Made by a program: the position numbers and the translations under genes. Of a DNA stretch of 64,000 nt, positions 17,605 through 26,215 are shown in pieces. The DNA lies in contig NZ_BCYQ01000009.1 in the NCBI RefSeq assembly GCF_001598275.1, positions 1 to 64,000 of the forward strand, read 5' to 3'. The stretch's first letter is position 1, and each line of letters begins with the position of its first letter. The stretch comes from Moraxella oblonga NBRC 102422. GTDB taxonomy: Bacteria > Pseudomonadota > Gammaproteobacteria > Pseudomonadales > Moraxellaceae. Below the pieces are notes generated by a model that saw only the letters and a program-made list of their open reading frames with translations, made no database searches and was not told the DNA's origin.

Positions 17605-18438
17605 ATGGATAAATTCTTTCTCTTTGTTTTTATGATAATAATTTGTGGTTATCTATGGACAGACAACCACAATCGTAAATTAATGAAAAACTTCAATCAT
17701 CAATTAAGCCACCATTATAAAAAAGCCGTTCAAGGAGAATTATCATCACAAAAAGAACTGGCGAGACTTTATAGTCGTGGTGCAGATTTATTTTTTTCAA
17801 ATAATAATGGCAAAAATTTGCACACTTCTGCCTATTGGTATGAACAAGCCGCCAAACAAGGGGATATGGATTGCCAATTTACTATTGCCAATATTTATGA
17901 AAACGGCATAGGAATACAGGTCAATTTGCAAAATGCCAATTATTGGTATTATCAAGCATCGTTACAGGGCGACAGTTTATCCCAACATAGATTGGCTCAA
18001 AATTTTGAAAATGGCAATGGTATTACTCAAAGTTATCAAGACGCAATGTATTGGTACACAAAATTAGCCGAACAAGGAAATAAACAAGCTATTTATAAAG
18101 TGGGTGTGGTATATGATGACGGCTTATGGGGATTTACCGAAAATAATGAGTTGGCATTATTTTGGTTGGATAAATTAGACCCCAATAATAAAAACAGTCC
18201 ATTTGATTTGCGTAGCAGGTTAATTATATTAAAAAATCCAATAGATTTAAGCAAAGTACAAGCAAATCAAATTCAAATCCCCCAACAACAATACACCAAT
18301 ACAAACAAATACTATTCATCAGAGCATTATGGATATAGCAAAGAGCCTACTGCTCAATGTTGGGACGGTACTTATAGTTACAGTTTGGGTAAGCGTGGTG
18401 TTTGTTCTAGACACGGCGGTGTCAAATATTGGTTTTAA
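17605..18438 (+). CDS. Sel1-like repeat protein with a C-terminal DUF3761-type tail
   Basis: 277 residues. An N-terminal hydrophobic segment (residues 4-19) suggests a membrane anchor or signal. About four Sel1/TPR-like repeats follow: SAYWYEQAAKQGDMDCQFT, NANYWYYQASLQGDSLSQHR, DAMYWYTKLAEQGNKQAIYK and ELALFWLDK. The last 30 residues, CWDGTYSYSLGKRGVCSRHG and then GVKYW, match the short Cys-Gly DUF3761 motif. Sel1 repeats usually bind partner proteins. It is last in the three-gene block. Confidence 0.75.
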   Translation: MDKFFLFVFMIIICGYLWTDNHNRKLMKNFNHQLSHHYKKAVQGELSSQKELARLYSRGADLFFSNNNGKNLHTSAYWYEQAAKQGDMDCQFTIANIYENGIGIQVNLQNANYWYYQASLQGDSLSQHRLAQNFENGNGITQSYQDAMYWYTKLAEQGNKQAIYKVGVVYDDGLWGFTENNELALFWLDKLDPNNKNSPFDLRSRLIILKNPIDLSKVQANQIQIPQQQYTNTNKYYSSEHYGYSKEPTAQCWDGTYSYSLGKRGVCSRHGGVKYWF

Positions 18439-18514
18439 TTTTACAAGCATTCCCTGCAAAATTCACTTTCATTTTAAAAATCAAAACTTTTAAATTTTGC
18501 AACAACCTGTTGCA

Positions 18515-19354
18515 CTATTCCACCTTCCCCCTATTTCTCAAATACCCAAACTTCCCTGAAAACAAAAACGCCAAAATAAACAAAATCCCCTGCAAAGACA
18601 CAATCACCCCACCTGTCGCCCCATCAAGAAAATAGGACAAATAAACACCCAGTCCGCCAGTTACCACGCCAATGGCGATGGCGATTTTGATGATTTGTGA
18701 AAATTTGTCGGAGAGCTGATAGGCGGTTGCCCCAGGGGTTACCACCATTGAGATGACCAAAATCGCCCCCACCGTTTGCAAACTTGCCACCACGCACGCC
18801 GAAAGCAAACTAAAAAATAACACCTTTAAGACTTTGGGATTTAGTCCGCTTGCCACCGCTTGCACTTCATCAAAAAAGGTCAAAGTCAAGTCTTTAAAAA
18901 ACACCAACAAAAACCCCAAAGCCACCGCCATTACCACGCCCACTTGCCAAACATCAGCACTTGCAATACCCAAAATATTACCAAAAATAATCTCTTGCAC
19001 ATTGACCGCCGTAGGGTTTAGCGAAATGATAAACAAGCCTAAGGCAAAAAAGAAAGTAAAAATAAAGCCAATGACCGCATCTTCTTTTAGGGCGGTGATG
19101 GATTTTATCCAAAGAATTGCCAAAGTCGCCAAAAACCCTGACAAAAACGCCCCCACCGCAAAGGGTAATCCAAGTGCATAAGCAATCGCCACCCCCGGCA
19201 CAACGGCGTGCGAAAGGGCATCGCCAATCAATGACCAGCCCTTTAACATCAAAAAACACGACAAAAACGCACACACCCCACCAACGGTTGCACTCATCAC
19301 CATTGCCGTGTTCATATAGTCATAAGAAAAGGGTTCAAAGAGTAGTTCAATCAT
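18515..19354 (-). CDS. Metal ABC transporter permease (SitC/AfeC-like)
   Basis: Inner-membrane ABC-3 permease, about 279 residues and 8 helices. It has [20 protein letters not shown] near residue 40 and [20 protein letters not shown] near residue 200, as in MntB, SitC and YfeC. I start at ATG 19354 (MIELLFEPF), overlapping the ATPase stop by 8 bases, so the two are translationally coupled. The partner permease that should follow directly is missing here and lies at 15165-16025. Confidence 0.88.
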   Translation of the reverse strand: MIELLFEPFSYDYMNTAMVMSATVGGVCAFLSCFLMLKGWSLIGDALSHAVVPGVAIAYALGLPFAVGAFLSGFLATLAILWIKSITALKEDAVIGFIFTFFFALGLFIISLNPTAVNVQEIIFGNILGIASADVWQVGVVMAVALGFLLVFFKDLTLTFFDEVQAVASGLNPKVLKVLFFSLLSACVVASLQTVGAILVISMVVTPGATAYQLSDKFSQIIKIAIAIGVVTGGLGVYLSYFLDGATGGVIVSLQGILFILAFLFSGKFGYLRNRGKVE

Positions 19355-20339
19355 CGCCATCTTCCCCATTTTTCTTAGGACTTGGTTCGTTTTGTAGGGT
19401 TTTGGGGTTGTAGATGATGGGGGCTTGCAGGTGCTGTTTGGGGCTGGCTCTGTGGTAATTTTTGCTCATATTCTTTTTGGCAATCTCGTCTTGGCAACTG
19501 GCATCGCAATTATCATTGCCATAAAACACCGCAGGCACTTCATCGTCCGCCAAAATGGTCACGCTTCTGGTATCGTCATCATCGTGTAAATCACGCCCAC
19601 CAATACGGATTTGACGCAAAACCCCACCAAACACCATTGCCAAATTCTCTTGGGTAAAGGTGCTTTGTGTATCGCCCACCGCCAAAACGGTGCGGTTTAT
19701 CATCACCACTTGGTCACAAAATTCAGGGATTGTGCCTAAGTTGTGCGTGGAGATTAAGACCAAATGTCCACTTGCTTTTAATTCTAACAAAAGGGTCATA
19801 ATCGCCTGTTCGGTCTTGACATCAACCCCTGTAAACGGCTCATCAAGCAGGATAATTTTGCTTTCTTGGGCAAGCGAACGAGCCAAAAACACCCGCTTTT
19901 TTTGACCACCAGACAACTCGCTGATTTGGCGATTTGCCAAACTTTCAATGCCCACTCGTGCCATCGCCTCACGCACTTTGTCTTTGTCGGCTTGTTTGGG
20001 GATTCTTAAAAAATTCATATAGCCATAACGCCCCATCATCACTACATCTAAGACCGACACAGGAAATTGCCAATCCACTTCTTCGGCTTGGGGAACATAG
20101 GCGACAAGGTTTTGTTTTAGGGCTTTTTTGATGGGCAAATTGCACAATTTGATTTGCCCTGTTGTGGGCGTAACCAGCCCCATAATGGACTTAAACAGCG
20201 TGGATTTGCCAGAGCCATTGACCCCCACCAAGGCACAAATCGTCCCCCCAGTTAGGTCAAAATTGACATCGTTTAGGGCGGTGTGTCCGTTGGGATAGCG
20301 GACAGAGACATTGGCAACGCTGATACTGGCGGTGGTCAT
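19347..20339 (-). CDS. Metal ABC transporter ATP-binding protein (SitB/AfeB-like)
   Basis: Cytoplasmic ATPase of the manganese/iron importer. Walker [10 protein letters not shown] near residue 40, Q-loop [13 protein letters not shown], signature LSGGQKKR, Walker [13 protein letters not shown] and the switch His in STHNLG are all intact. After the ATPase domain there is an extra C-terminal tail of about 80 residues with Cys (CDASC) and ending in an acidic GEDGDD, longer than most SitB proteins. I start at ATG 20339 (MTTASISV); a further ATG lies at 20375. Neither has a strong ribosome binding site. Confidence 0.9.
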   Translation of the reverse strand: MTTASISVANVSVRYPNGHTALNDVNFDLTGGTICALVGVNGSGKSTLFKSIMGLVTPTTGQIKLCNLPIKKALKQNLVAYVPQAEEVDWQFPVSVLDVVMMGRYGYMNFLRIPKQADKDKVREAMARVGIESLANRQISELSGGQKKRVFLARSLAQESKIILLDEPFTGVDVKTEQAIMTLLLELKASGHLVLISTHNLGTIPEFCDQVVMINRTVLAVGDTQSTFTQENLAMVFGGVLRQIRIGGRDLHDDDDTRSVTILADDEVPAVFYGNDNCDASCQDEIAKKNMSKNYHRASPKQHLQAPIIYNPKTLQNEPSPKKNGEDGDD

Positions 20340-20469
20340 AGGGTAAACTTTAATTCCATTATTGGATTGGGGCATTTATTTTAAAAGATAATAAGCATTT
20401 TTTAAAGTGATTTTTGTAAGGATTTTTGATTGAAAAAATCAATCGTTTTTTTAAAGTGTTTGGACAAAA

Positions 20470-20772
20470 TCAAACACTGGCAAGTGCAGTTATTGTCAAA
20501 AATACGCTTTTCACATACAGCCATTGCAAGATGCCAATGAGCCAAAATTTATATCGCCAATTTGTCAAATAAATAAGTAGCGTTGCAATCATTGCGATTA
20601 ATGCAATAATGCCTGTTTCTAGCAAGAAAAAGGGGGCAAATACACTAACAAACAATCCTGCTAAGGTATCCAATAATGAAATTTCTGATACCAAATATTG
20701 ATAAAACCCAAAACCAATATAATAAATCCAAGATGATAATGCTATCAAATATTCAATACTGCGTTTTATCAT
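20470..20772 (-). CDS. Small membrane protein, hypothetical
   Basis: 100 residues, with hydrophobic stretches at about 5-20, 32-48, 52-68 and 80-98. It begins MIKRSIEYLIALSSWIYY and resembles the preceding protein (20773-21084), which starts MKNKIEYFVLLSPLIFFIGY, in order of helices, suggesting a duplicated pair. No known family. The pair sits between sitA and sitB of the metal transporter. The genes abut (20772/20773) and are probably coupled. Confidence 0.6.
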   Translation of the reverse strand: MIKRSIEYLIALSSWIYYIGFGFYQYLVSEISLLDTLAGLFVSVFAPFFLLETGIIALIAMIATLLIYLTNWRYKFWLIGILQWLYVKSVFLTITALASV

Positions 20773-21084
20773 TTAAACTCCTGCTACCCACTCCCCACAC
20801 CAAAAGCACAAATAAAGATAACTCCAACCAATAGCAGACCATATCCAAAATTTATACTTACATTTTCTAACCAAAAAGGCAATGACAGCCATTGTTATTA
20901 ATATACCAACTATGACAAGACTCACACCTTCAATCCCAAGAAAGATTATAATAAACGGAATAAATAAACCAAACAAAAAATTACCAATCACATCAACCGA
21001 TACTGATTTGTTGTGATAAATAAAATAGCCAATAAAGAAAATCAACGGCGATAGCAAAACAAAATACTCTATTTTATTTTTCAT
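20773..21084 (-). CDS. Small membrane protein, hypothetical (paralogue of the next gene)
   Basis: 103 residues. Hydrophobic segments at about 6-22, 35-58, 60-75 and 85-100; WSAIGWSYLYLCFWCGEW near the C-terminus parallels IGILQWLYVKSVF in its neighbour. Both share the lysine-rich pause R/N-x-KYKFW before the last helix. No function can be assigned. A decayed copy of another membrane-protein ORF lies upstream at 21129-21341. Confidence 0.6.
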   Translation of the reverse strand: MKNKIEYFVLLSPLIFFIGYFIYHNKSVSVDVIGNFLFGLFIPFIIIFLGIEGVSLVIVGILITMAVIAFLVRKCKYKFWIWSAIGWSYLYLCFWCGEWVAGV

Positions 21085-21128
21085 ATTTTAATCCATTGAC
21101 AAAATAACGATTGGTTTTATTTTTAATC

Positions 21129-21341
21129 TCAAAAGAAAACCCATTGAATAATCACCAAAATCGCCATCATCGCAAATAACATATTTATTGTATAATGAAA
21201 CTTTTTATGCCAATGACTTTTAAAATAAACATCGCTTTTTTTTACTCAAATCAAACGCAGGGGCTTTTTATAATAAGACCAATTAACGATAAGCTCCAAC
21301 AACAAAACCAAACAAATGTCTTTAATCGGATTTACCCATTC
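21129..21341 (-). pseudogene. Decayed ORF (small membrane protein remnant)
   Basis: On the minus strand the stretch reads as WVNPIKDICLVLLLELIVNW, then SYYKKPLRLI, a TGA, then KSDVYFKSHWHKKFHYTINM and LLFAMMAILVIIQWVFF-like residues before a stop. The composition (WxxP, hydrophobic helices, lysine pairs) is protein-like on both sides of the in-frame TGA, and an eight-A run lies nearby. It has no usable start. It probably is a broken relative of the two small membrane genes downstream; this is inference. Confidence 0.4.
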
Positions 21342-21385
21342 CATTTTTCAAAACCAATTTAAAGTAGCTATTGGGATAATTTTAT

Positions 21386-21414
21386 CATAAAAAGGGCGAA
21401 CTTAAAATTCGCCC
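21386..21414 (-). terminator. Intrinsic terminator of the sitA-like gene
   Basis: On the minus strand GGGCGAA (21414-21408) pairs with TTCGCCC (21400-21394), followed by TTTTT. It lies 27 bases after the stop of the binding-protein gene, so that gene is likely a separate transcript from the rest of the transporter. The stem is related to a GGGGCGAATT repeat seen elsewhere in the window. Confidence 0.7.
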
Positions 21415-21440
21415 CTACGCCCATTTTGGCGTAATGACGG

Positions 21441-22361
21441 TTATTTTGTCGCACTCTCAAACCCATCGGCAATCGTTCCGACTGTCACATTTAACAAATC
21501 CAAATAAGTTGGCACTTTGCCACCGCTTTCAGAAAGACTATCCACATACAAAACACCGCCATATTTTGAACCCGTCTCGGTGGCGACTTGTTTCATCGGC
21601 TTGTCGCTAATCGTGCTTTCGCTAAACACCACAGGGATTTTGTTGGCTTTGACCGTATCAATGACCGCCTTGACTTGCTTGGGCGTGCCTTGTTGTTCGG
21701 CATTGACCGCCCAAATATAGACCTCTTGTAGCCCATAATCTTTTGCCAAATAACTAAACGCCCCTTCACTGGTAACCAGCCAGCGATATTCTTGGGGGAT
21801 TTTGCTAAGTTTTTCACGCAAAGGCGTGTCTAAGTCCTTGATTTTTTGGGCATAATCTTGGGCGTTTTTGGTATAAGTGTCGGCATTGGCAGGGTCTACC
21901 TTAATCAGAGCATTTTTGATATTTTCTACATAAATCAAGCCATTAGAAGGCGACATCCAAGCGTGCGGATTGGGCAAATCCTTGTACGCCCCTTCGGTAA
22001 TCGGCAAGGGCGTGATACCGTCTGTTACGGTGGCACTTGGGACATTTTTGGCGTTTTCATAAAATTTGTCAAACCAGCGTTCTAAGTTTAGCCCATTGTG
22101 CAAAATCAGCCCTGCGTTTTGCACTCGTGCAATGTCTTGGGGGGTTGGCTCATAGTCGTGAATCTCCGCCCCTGCTTTGGTGATGGAGACCACTTCGGCT
22201 TTGTCGCCTGCCACATTTTGGGCAATGTCGGCAATGACAGTAAAGGTGGTGGCAATAACCAGTTTGTCATTGGTAGGACTTGGGGTAGGTTGGGTACTAG
22301 ATTCGCCACCACAGCCAGCAAGCATGAGAGTAAAGGTTACGGTCAAAATTTTGATTTTCAT
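21441..22361 (-). CDS. Metal ABC transporter substrate-binding lipoprotein (SitA/AfeA-like)
   Basis: Cluster A-I solute-binding protein that delivers Mn2+ or Fe2+ to the permease. 306 residues with a lipobox LAGC (C17). The metal ligands are visible as H68 (EIHDYEPTP), H133 (NPHAWMSP), E199 (TSEGAFSYLAKDYG) and D274 (LYVDSLSE). The His-His-Glu-Asp set is that of Mn/Fe binding proteins rather than the His-His-His set of ZnuA. A near-perfect Fur box lies 22 bases upstream. Moraxella catarrhalis has an AfeABCD system of this type; the equivalence is inference. Confidence 0.92.
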   Translation of the reverse strand: MKIKILTVTFTLMLAGCGGESSTQPTPSPTNDKLVIATTFTVIADIAQNVAGDKAEVVSITKAGAEIHDYEPTPQDIARVQNAGLILHNGLNLERWFDKFYENAKNVPSATVTDGITPLPITEGAYKDLPNPHAWMSPSNGLIYVENIKNALIKVDPANADTYTKNAQDYAQKIKDLDTPLREKLSKIPQEYRWLVTSEGAFSYLAKDYGLQEVYIWAVNAEQQGTPKQVKAVIDTVKANKIPVVFSESTISDKPMKQVATETGSKYGGVLYVDSLSESGGKVPTYLDLLNVTVGTIADGFESATK

Positions 22362-22383
22362 GGATATTGTCCAAATTTAAAAT

Positions 22384-22402
22384 GATAATAATACTCATTA
22401 TC
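22384..22402 (-). promoter_or_regulatory. Fur box upstream of the metal-binding lipoprotein gene
   Basis: GATAATAATACTCATTATC (19 bases) matches the classical Fur consensus GATAATGATAATCATTATC at 17 of 19 positions, with palindromic flanks TGATAAT and ATTATCA. It lies 22 bases upstream of the ATG at 22361. This points to iron-dependent repression of the importer. Confidence 0.85.
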
Positions 22403-22567
22403 ATATAAATTGTCAAGTATGGTATGACAATAAAGTGTCATAGATTATAAGAAAAAATCCCACTTTTGTAAATGTGATTTATTTTGGGGGGTGGTTGTGC
22501 TAGAATAGACAGCCAGATATTAGATGTAATTAGTAAACAGTTGTAATTGTTTGTCATAGAGATAGCC

Positions 22568-23440
22568 ATGAATATCGCTGATTTGCCCAAACCCCTACAA
22601 ACCCTGCTTGAACTTTCCAAAAGACAAGTTGTCAAGGTCAATTTAACCGCCAGCGACAATACTTGGCAAGCGGATACATTAAGCAAAATTGGTGGCATTG
22701 GTTATTTGCCAATGGGCGAGTCTTATCCCACCAATGAACAAGGCGAACCCTTAGCATTATTATTTCAATTAAACTTTGAGCAATTAGCCAATGAAGTGGA
22801 TATTAGCCAATTGGCTTATAAATTACCGAATAAGGGGATTTTGCAGGTTTATATTGGAAATACAAAGTTTTATGGTTTGGAAAATTTTGATAATTATTAT
22901 CCGAGCAATAATTATCAAGTGCGTTTTTGGCAAGATTGTAAATTGCCAATCAATGAAATTCTCTTAAATGATGTAATTCAAAAACTTAAAGAAAACTTTA
23001 TAGATTTGCCTTTCAATAATAAGGAATTTCAATATTTTATGGATTTTGATTTATATGAACAATTTTGTCATCTAAATTGTTTTGAGTACAAGTTATTATT
23101 GCAAAAAGATTTTCCAGAAATTTTAAATTCTGATATGTATGAATATTTATTAAGTATTGGTATTGATAATCCCGATGACAGTATGGAGCAATATTATAAT
23201 TGTGTCGTTAGTCAAAATAGTCAGGTGTTGGGTTATCCAAATTTTGTGCAAACTGATTTTAGAAATTATACAAAAGAAATGCAAGCGTATATTTCTTTAT
23301 TTCAATTAGAGACAAAATATTATTTTGATGAGAGAGATATTGAATGGCGAGATGGCGGTGTTGCCAACTTTTTTATTCACCCCAATGATTTAAAAAACAA
23401 AGACTTTTCCAAACTTGTTTTTCATTGGGATTGTTATTAA
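22568..23440 (+). CDS. DUF1963 (YwqG-like) family protein
   Basis: About 290 residues. The DUF1963 pattern is present: KIGGIGYLPMGESYPTNEQG, LLFQLNFEQL, GILQVYIG, and near the C-terminus LFQLETK and FFIHPNDLKNKDFSKLVFHW. Proteins of this family are cytoplasmic and of unknown role; some occur beside toxin-immunity loci. I start at ATG 22568 (MNIADLPKPLQ); a start 21 bases earlier is possible. It lies between the Fur-regulated gene and der, on its own. Confidence 0.75.
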   Translation: MNIADLPKPLQTLLELSKRQVVKVNLTASDNTWQADTLSKIGGIGYLPMGESYPTNEQGEPLALLFQLNFEQLANEVDISQLAYKLPNKGILQVYIGNTKFYGLENFDNYYPSNNYQVRFWQDCKLPINEILLNDVIQKLKENFIDLPFNNKEFQYFMDFDLYEQFCHLNCFEYKLLLQKDFPEILNSDMYEYLLSIGIDNPDDSMEQYYNCVVSQNSQVLGYPNFVQTDFRNYTKEMQAYISLFQLETKYYFDERDIEWRDGGVANFFIHPNDLKNKDFSKLVFHWDCY

Positions 23441-23477
23441 TAACATTCTTAAAAAATTTAAAAAAGAGTATTAAAAA

Positions 23478-24899
23478 ATGAGTTTAAAACCCGTTATTGC
23501 CCTTATCGGTCGCCCCAATGTTGGCAAATCCACCCTGTTTAACCAATTTACCAAATCTCGCCAAGCCTTAGTTGCTGACCTTGCTGGATTGACACGAGAC
23601 CGTCAGTATGGCGATGTGTTTTTTGAAAACAAATCCTTTATTGTCATTGACACAGGTGGTATTGGCGAGGCTGATGACGGCACAGGTAGCATTGATGATT
23701 ATATGGCAAGCCAGTCCTACACCGCCATTCACGAGGCAGACCGTGTGGTGTTTGTAGTGGATGCACGAGCAGGTATTACGCCAAGCGATGAGGAAATCGC
23801 TCGCTTTTTGCATTCGCTTGGTAAACAAGTGTACCTTGTCGCCAATAAAACAGACGGTGTTCACGAAGCTGGTATTGCCGAATTTTTCTCCTTAGGTTTG
23901 GGTGAGCCGTATCCTACTTCGGCAAGTCACGGCAAGGGCGTAACCAGCCTTCTAGAAGTCATCACCGCCGATATGAGTGAGGACGAAGCACTTGATGAGC
24001 CTGATGAGAGTAGCCTAAAACTTGCCATCATCGGCAGACCCAATGTCGGCAAATCCACGCTGGTCAACCGTCTTTTGGGCGAGGAGCGGGTGGTGGTCTT
24101 TGATATGCCCGGTACAACAAGGGATAGCATTTATATTCCTTTTGAACGAGAGGGCAGGTCTTATACGCTGATTGACACCGCAGGGGTTCGCCGTCGTGGT
24201 CGTATTGATGAAAAGGTGGAAAAATTTAGTGTTATCAAGACCTTACAAGCCATCAAAGACGCCAATGTGGTGGTGTTGGTGATTGATGCTCACGAGGGCA
24301 TTGTGGATCAAGATTTGCATATGCTAGGCTATGCTCTTGATGCTGGGCGGGCGATTGTGATTGCCATCAACAAATGGGACGGCTTAAATGATGAACAAAA
24401 AAAGGTCATCAAAGCTGAGATTGACCGCCGTTTTAACTTTGTGCCTTATGTCAAAATCCATCTCATCTCTGCCTTGTATGGCAATGGCGTAGGTAATTTG
24501 TACCCGTCCATTCACAAAGCCTATGATGCCTCAATGTTTAAGGTTTCAACCTCTCGCTTGACGCAAATTCTCCAAGATGCGGTGGAAAACCACCAACCGC
24601 CAATGGTCGGTGGTCGCCGTATCAAGCTAAGATATGCTCATCTGGGCGGTCATAATCCGCCTGTGATTGTCATTCACGGTAATCAAACTTCCGCCTTGCC
24701 AAAGTCTTATCAACGCTATTTGGAAAATATTTATCGTAATATTTTTCAATTAGAAGGCACGCCTTTGCAAATTGAGTTTAAACAAAATGACAACCCCTAT
24801 AAAGACAAAAAAAATCCCAAAGTCAAAAATAAAGCCCGTGCAATGCGAGAGAAAAAACGCATTGCTGAGTTTAAGAAACGAGAAAAAAAGAGAAAGTAA
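23478..24899 (+). CDS. der: GTPase Der (EngA)
   Basis: Essential double-GTPase for 50S subunit assembly. Two tandem G domains are visible: [13 protein letters not shown] near residue 10, with DTGG and NKTD, and [13 protein letters not shown] near residue 183, with DTAG and NKWD. A KH-like C-terminal domain follows ([20 protein letters not shown]), ending in a very basic tail ([17 protein letters not shown]). 473 residues, the normal length. The TAA overlaps the ATG of the following brnT gene (TAATG), so the two are translationally coupled. Confidence 0.97.
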   Translation: MSLKPVIALIGRPNVGKSTLFNQFTKSRQALVADLAGLTRDRQYGDVFFENKSFIVIDTGGIGEADDGTGSIDDYMASQSYTAIHEADRVVFVVDARAGITPSDEEIARFLHSLGKQVYLVANKTDGVHEAGIAEFFSLGLGEPYPTSASHGKGVTSLLEVITADMSEDEALDEPDESSLKLAIIGRPNVGKSTLVNRLLGEERVVVFDMPGTTRDSIYIPFEREGRSYTLIDTAGVRRRGRIDEKVEKFSVIKTLQAIKDANVVVLVIDAHEGIVDQDLHMLGYALDAGRAIVIAINKWDGLNDEQKKVIKAEIDRRFNFVPYVKIHLISALYGNGVGNLYPSIHKAYDASMFKVSTSRLTQILQDAVENHQPPMVGGRRIKLRYAHLGGHNPPVIVIHGNQTSALPKSYQRYLENIYRNIFQLEGTPLQIEFKQNDNPYKDKKNPKVKNKARAMREKKRIAEFKKREKKRK

Positions 24900-25201
24900 T
24901 GCCAACGATATTTAAACACGGAATTTACTTTTATTGGAATGACAATAAATTTAAATTGGTGTATGATAATAGAGAGGTGAGTTTTGATGAGGTTATTTCG
25001 ATATTTGATGACCCTTATCAACTAACTAATATCGATAGTCGCTTTGATTATGATGAACTTCGTATGCGTACAGTTGGTATGTCTAATGAAGGCAGATTAT
25101 TGGTAGTCGCTTGGGTACAAACTTCTGATGATGAAATTACTATCATCACTGTATTTAAACCTGCTCACACACAAATTAAGGAGTATCAAAATGCAAGATA
25201 A
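24899..25201 (+). CDS. brnT: BrnT-like ribonuclease toxin
   Basis: Type II toxin of the BrnT family (RelE-like fold; in Brucella it inhibits translation). 100 residues. The family pattern is visible: FYWNDNKFKLVYDNREVSFDE, then VISIFDDPYQLT, then VGMSNEGRLLVVAWVQTSDD and ITIITVFKPA. The usual KHGVSFEE stretch is changed to YDNREVSFDE, so it is a divergent member. It starts inside the der stop codon and ends 11 bases into the antitoxin gene, the normal toxin-first order of brnTA. Confidence 0.75.
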   Translation: MPTIFKHGIYFYWNDNKFKLVYDNREVSFDEVISIFDDPYQLTNIDSRFDYDELRMRTVGMSNEGRLLVVAWVQTSDDEITIITVFKPAHTQIKEYQNAR

Positions 25202-25436
25202 ACCCATAAAAGAAATTGAAGTGGCTGAATTTGTGGTAACTGCCCAAGATAATGTAATGCCAGATGTATTAAAAAGGTATCAAGCCAATAAAGTCAAAGG
25301 TCAAGAAAATTTTCCAAAATATAAAGAAATTACAGCATTATTTGATGATGATGTCATTGATATTTTGGTTAATTTGCCAAAAACAAATAAAGACCGTCAA
25401 ATCATCAATGGGCTTATTCGGGCGGTCTATGCTTAA
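25191..25436 (+). CDS. brnA: BrnA-like antitoxin
   Basis: 81 residues. The N-terminal half carries toxin-binding, charged sequence; the C-terminal half (ALFDDDVIDILVNLPKTNKD then RQIINGLIRAVY) fits the RHH-type DNA-binding end of BrnA, with a strand, turn and helix. AAGGAG lies at the ideal distance before the ATG at 25191. A longer in-frame start at 25128 would lie inside brnT and is less likely. Expected to neutralise BrnT and autoregulate, by analogy with the family. Confidence 0.72.
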   Translation: MQDKPIKEIEVAEFVVTAQDNVMPDVLKRYQANKVKGQENFPKYKEITALFDDDVIDILVNLPKTNKDRQIINGLIRAVYA

Positions 25437-25456
25437 TGGATTGATGTTTAAAATTT

Positions 25457-26215
25457 ATGTTTAAAAATATCCGTATTTTAATCCTGCTGTGTATTCTTTT
25501 GATTGTGGCGGTTAATGCCTTTGATGATAAAAATCACAATTGGCAAAAGGCAACTTATGTCTATTTATTTCCCATCAATATGGATAATGATGATAAGGTA
25601 CAAACTTATATCAATACTTTAAATGAAAAAGAGTTTGCCCAAATCAATGACTATATCAAAGAGCAAGCCAAACGCTATCATCAATCGGTAACAATTTATT
25701 ATCGCTTTGGAGAACAGGTTAAAGAAATTCCGCCTGCTGTACCTAGAAATGGCGGTATTATGGATGCGATTATTTGGAGTTTAAAATTTCGCTATTATCA
25801 TTTTAAACACAAACCAGATACACCCTTTAAGCCTGATTTGACACTTTATTTGCAGTATCATAGCCCAAATAAGCATATTTTAACAGAAACTTCCACCGCC
25901 CTACAAAACGGTCGTATTGGGGTGGTAAACTTGTTTGGCACGGATAAAAAAACTGCCAACAATAATGTTGTCATCGCCCACGAATCTTTGCACGGATTTG
26001 GGGCAACGGATAAATATGATTTAAAAACAGGCATTCCCTTATATCCACAAGGGTATGCCAATCCTAGCCAAAACCCTGTTTTACCGCAAAAACAAGCTGA
26101 ATTGATGGCAGTGCATATTCCTATCAGTCAAGATAAATTTGAAATGGCACGAGAATTAAAACAAACCGTGGTAGGTGAATTAACCGCCAAAGAAATTGGG
26201 TGGATTAAAAAATGA
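25457..26215 (+). CDS. Membrane-anchored putative zinc metalloprotease (HExxHxxGxxD)
   Basis: 252 residues. Residues 5-20 form a single hydrophobic segment, probably an N-terminal anchor or signal. Residues 175-185 read HESLHGFGATD, which fits the metzincin zinc motif HExxHxxGxxD/H with H175, E176, H179, G182 and D185, as in snapalysin-type enzymes. The rest (about 30-160) has no family I recognise. It lies 20 bases after brnA and overlaps the next gene by 4 bases, so it is in an operon with it. Protease activity is inferred from the motif. Confidence 0.65.
   Translation: MFKNIRILILLCILLIVAVNAFDDKNHNWQKATYVYLFPINMDNDDKVQTYINTLNEKEFAQINDYIKEQAKRYHQSVTIYYRFGEQVKEIPPAVPRNGGIMDAIIWSLKFRYYHFKHKPDTPFKPDLTLYLQYHSPNKHILTETSTALQNGRIGVVNLFGTDKKTANNNVVIAHESLHGFGATDKYDLKTGIPLYPQGYANPSQNPVLPQKQAELMAVHIPISQDKFEMARELKQTVVGELTAKEIGWIKK

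Noticed and set aside
20388..20406. A second Fur box in front of the ATPase gene
   Set aside because: Only GATAAT matches well; overall about 11 of 19 positions agree, which is not convincing in AT-rich sequence.
15165..22361. The transporter as a zinc system (ZnuABC)
   Set aside because: The binding protein has Glu where ZnuA has the third His, there is no His-rich loop, and there is a Fur box, not a Zur site.
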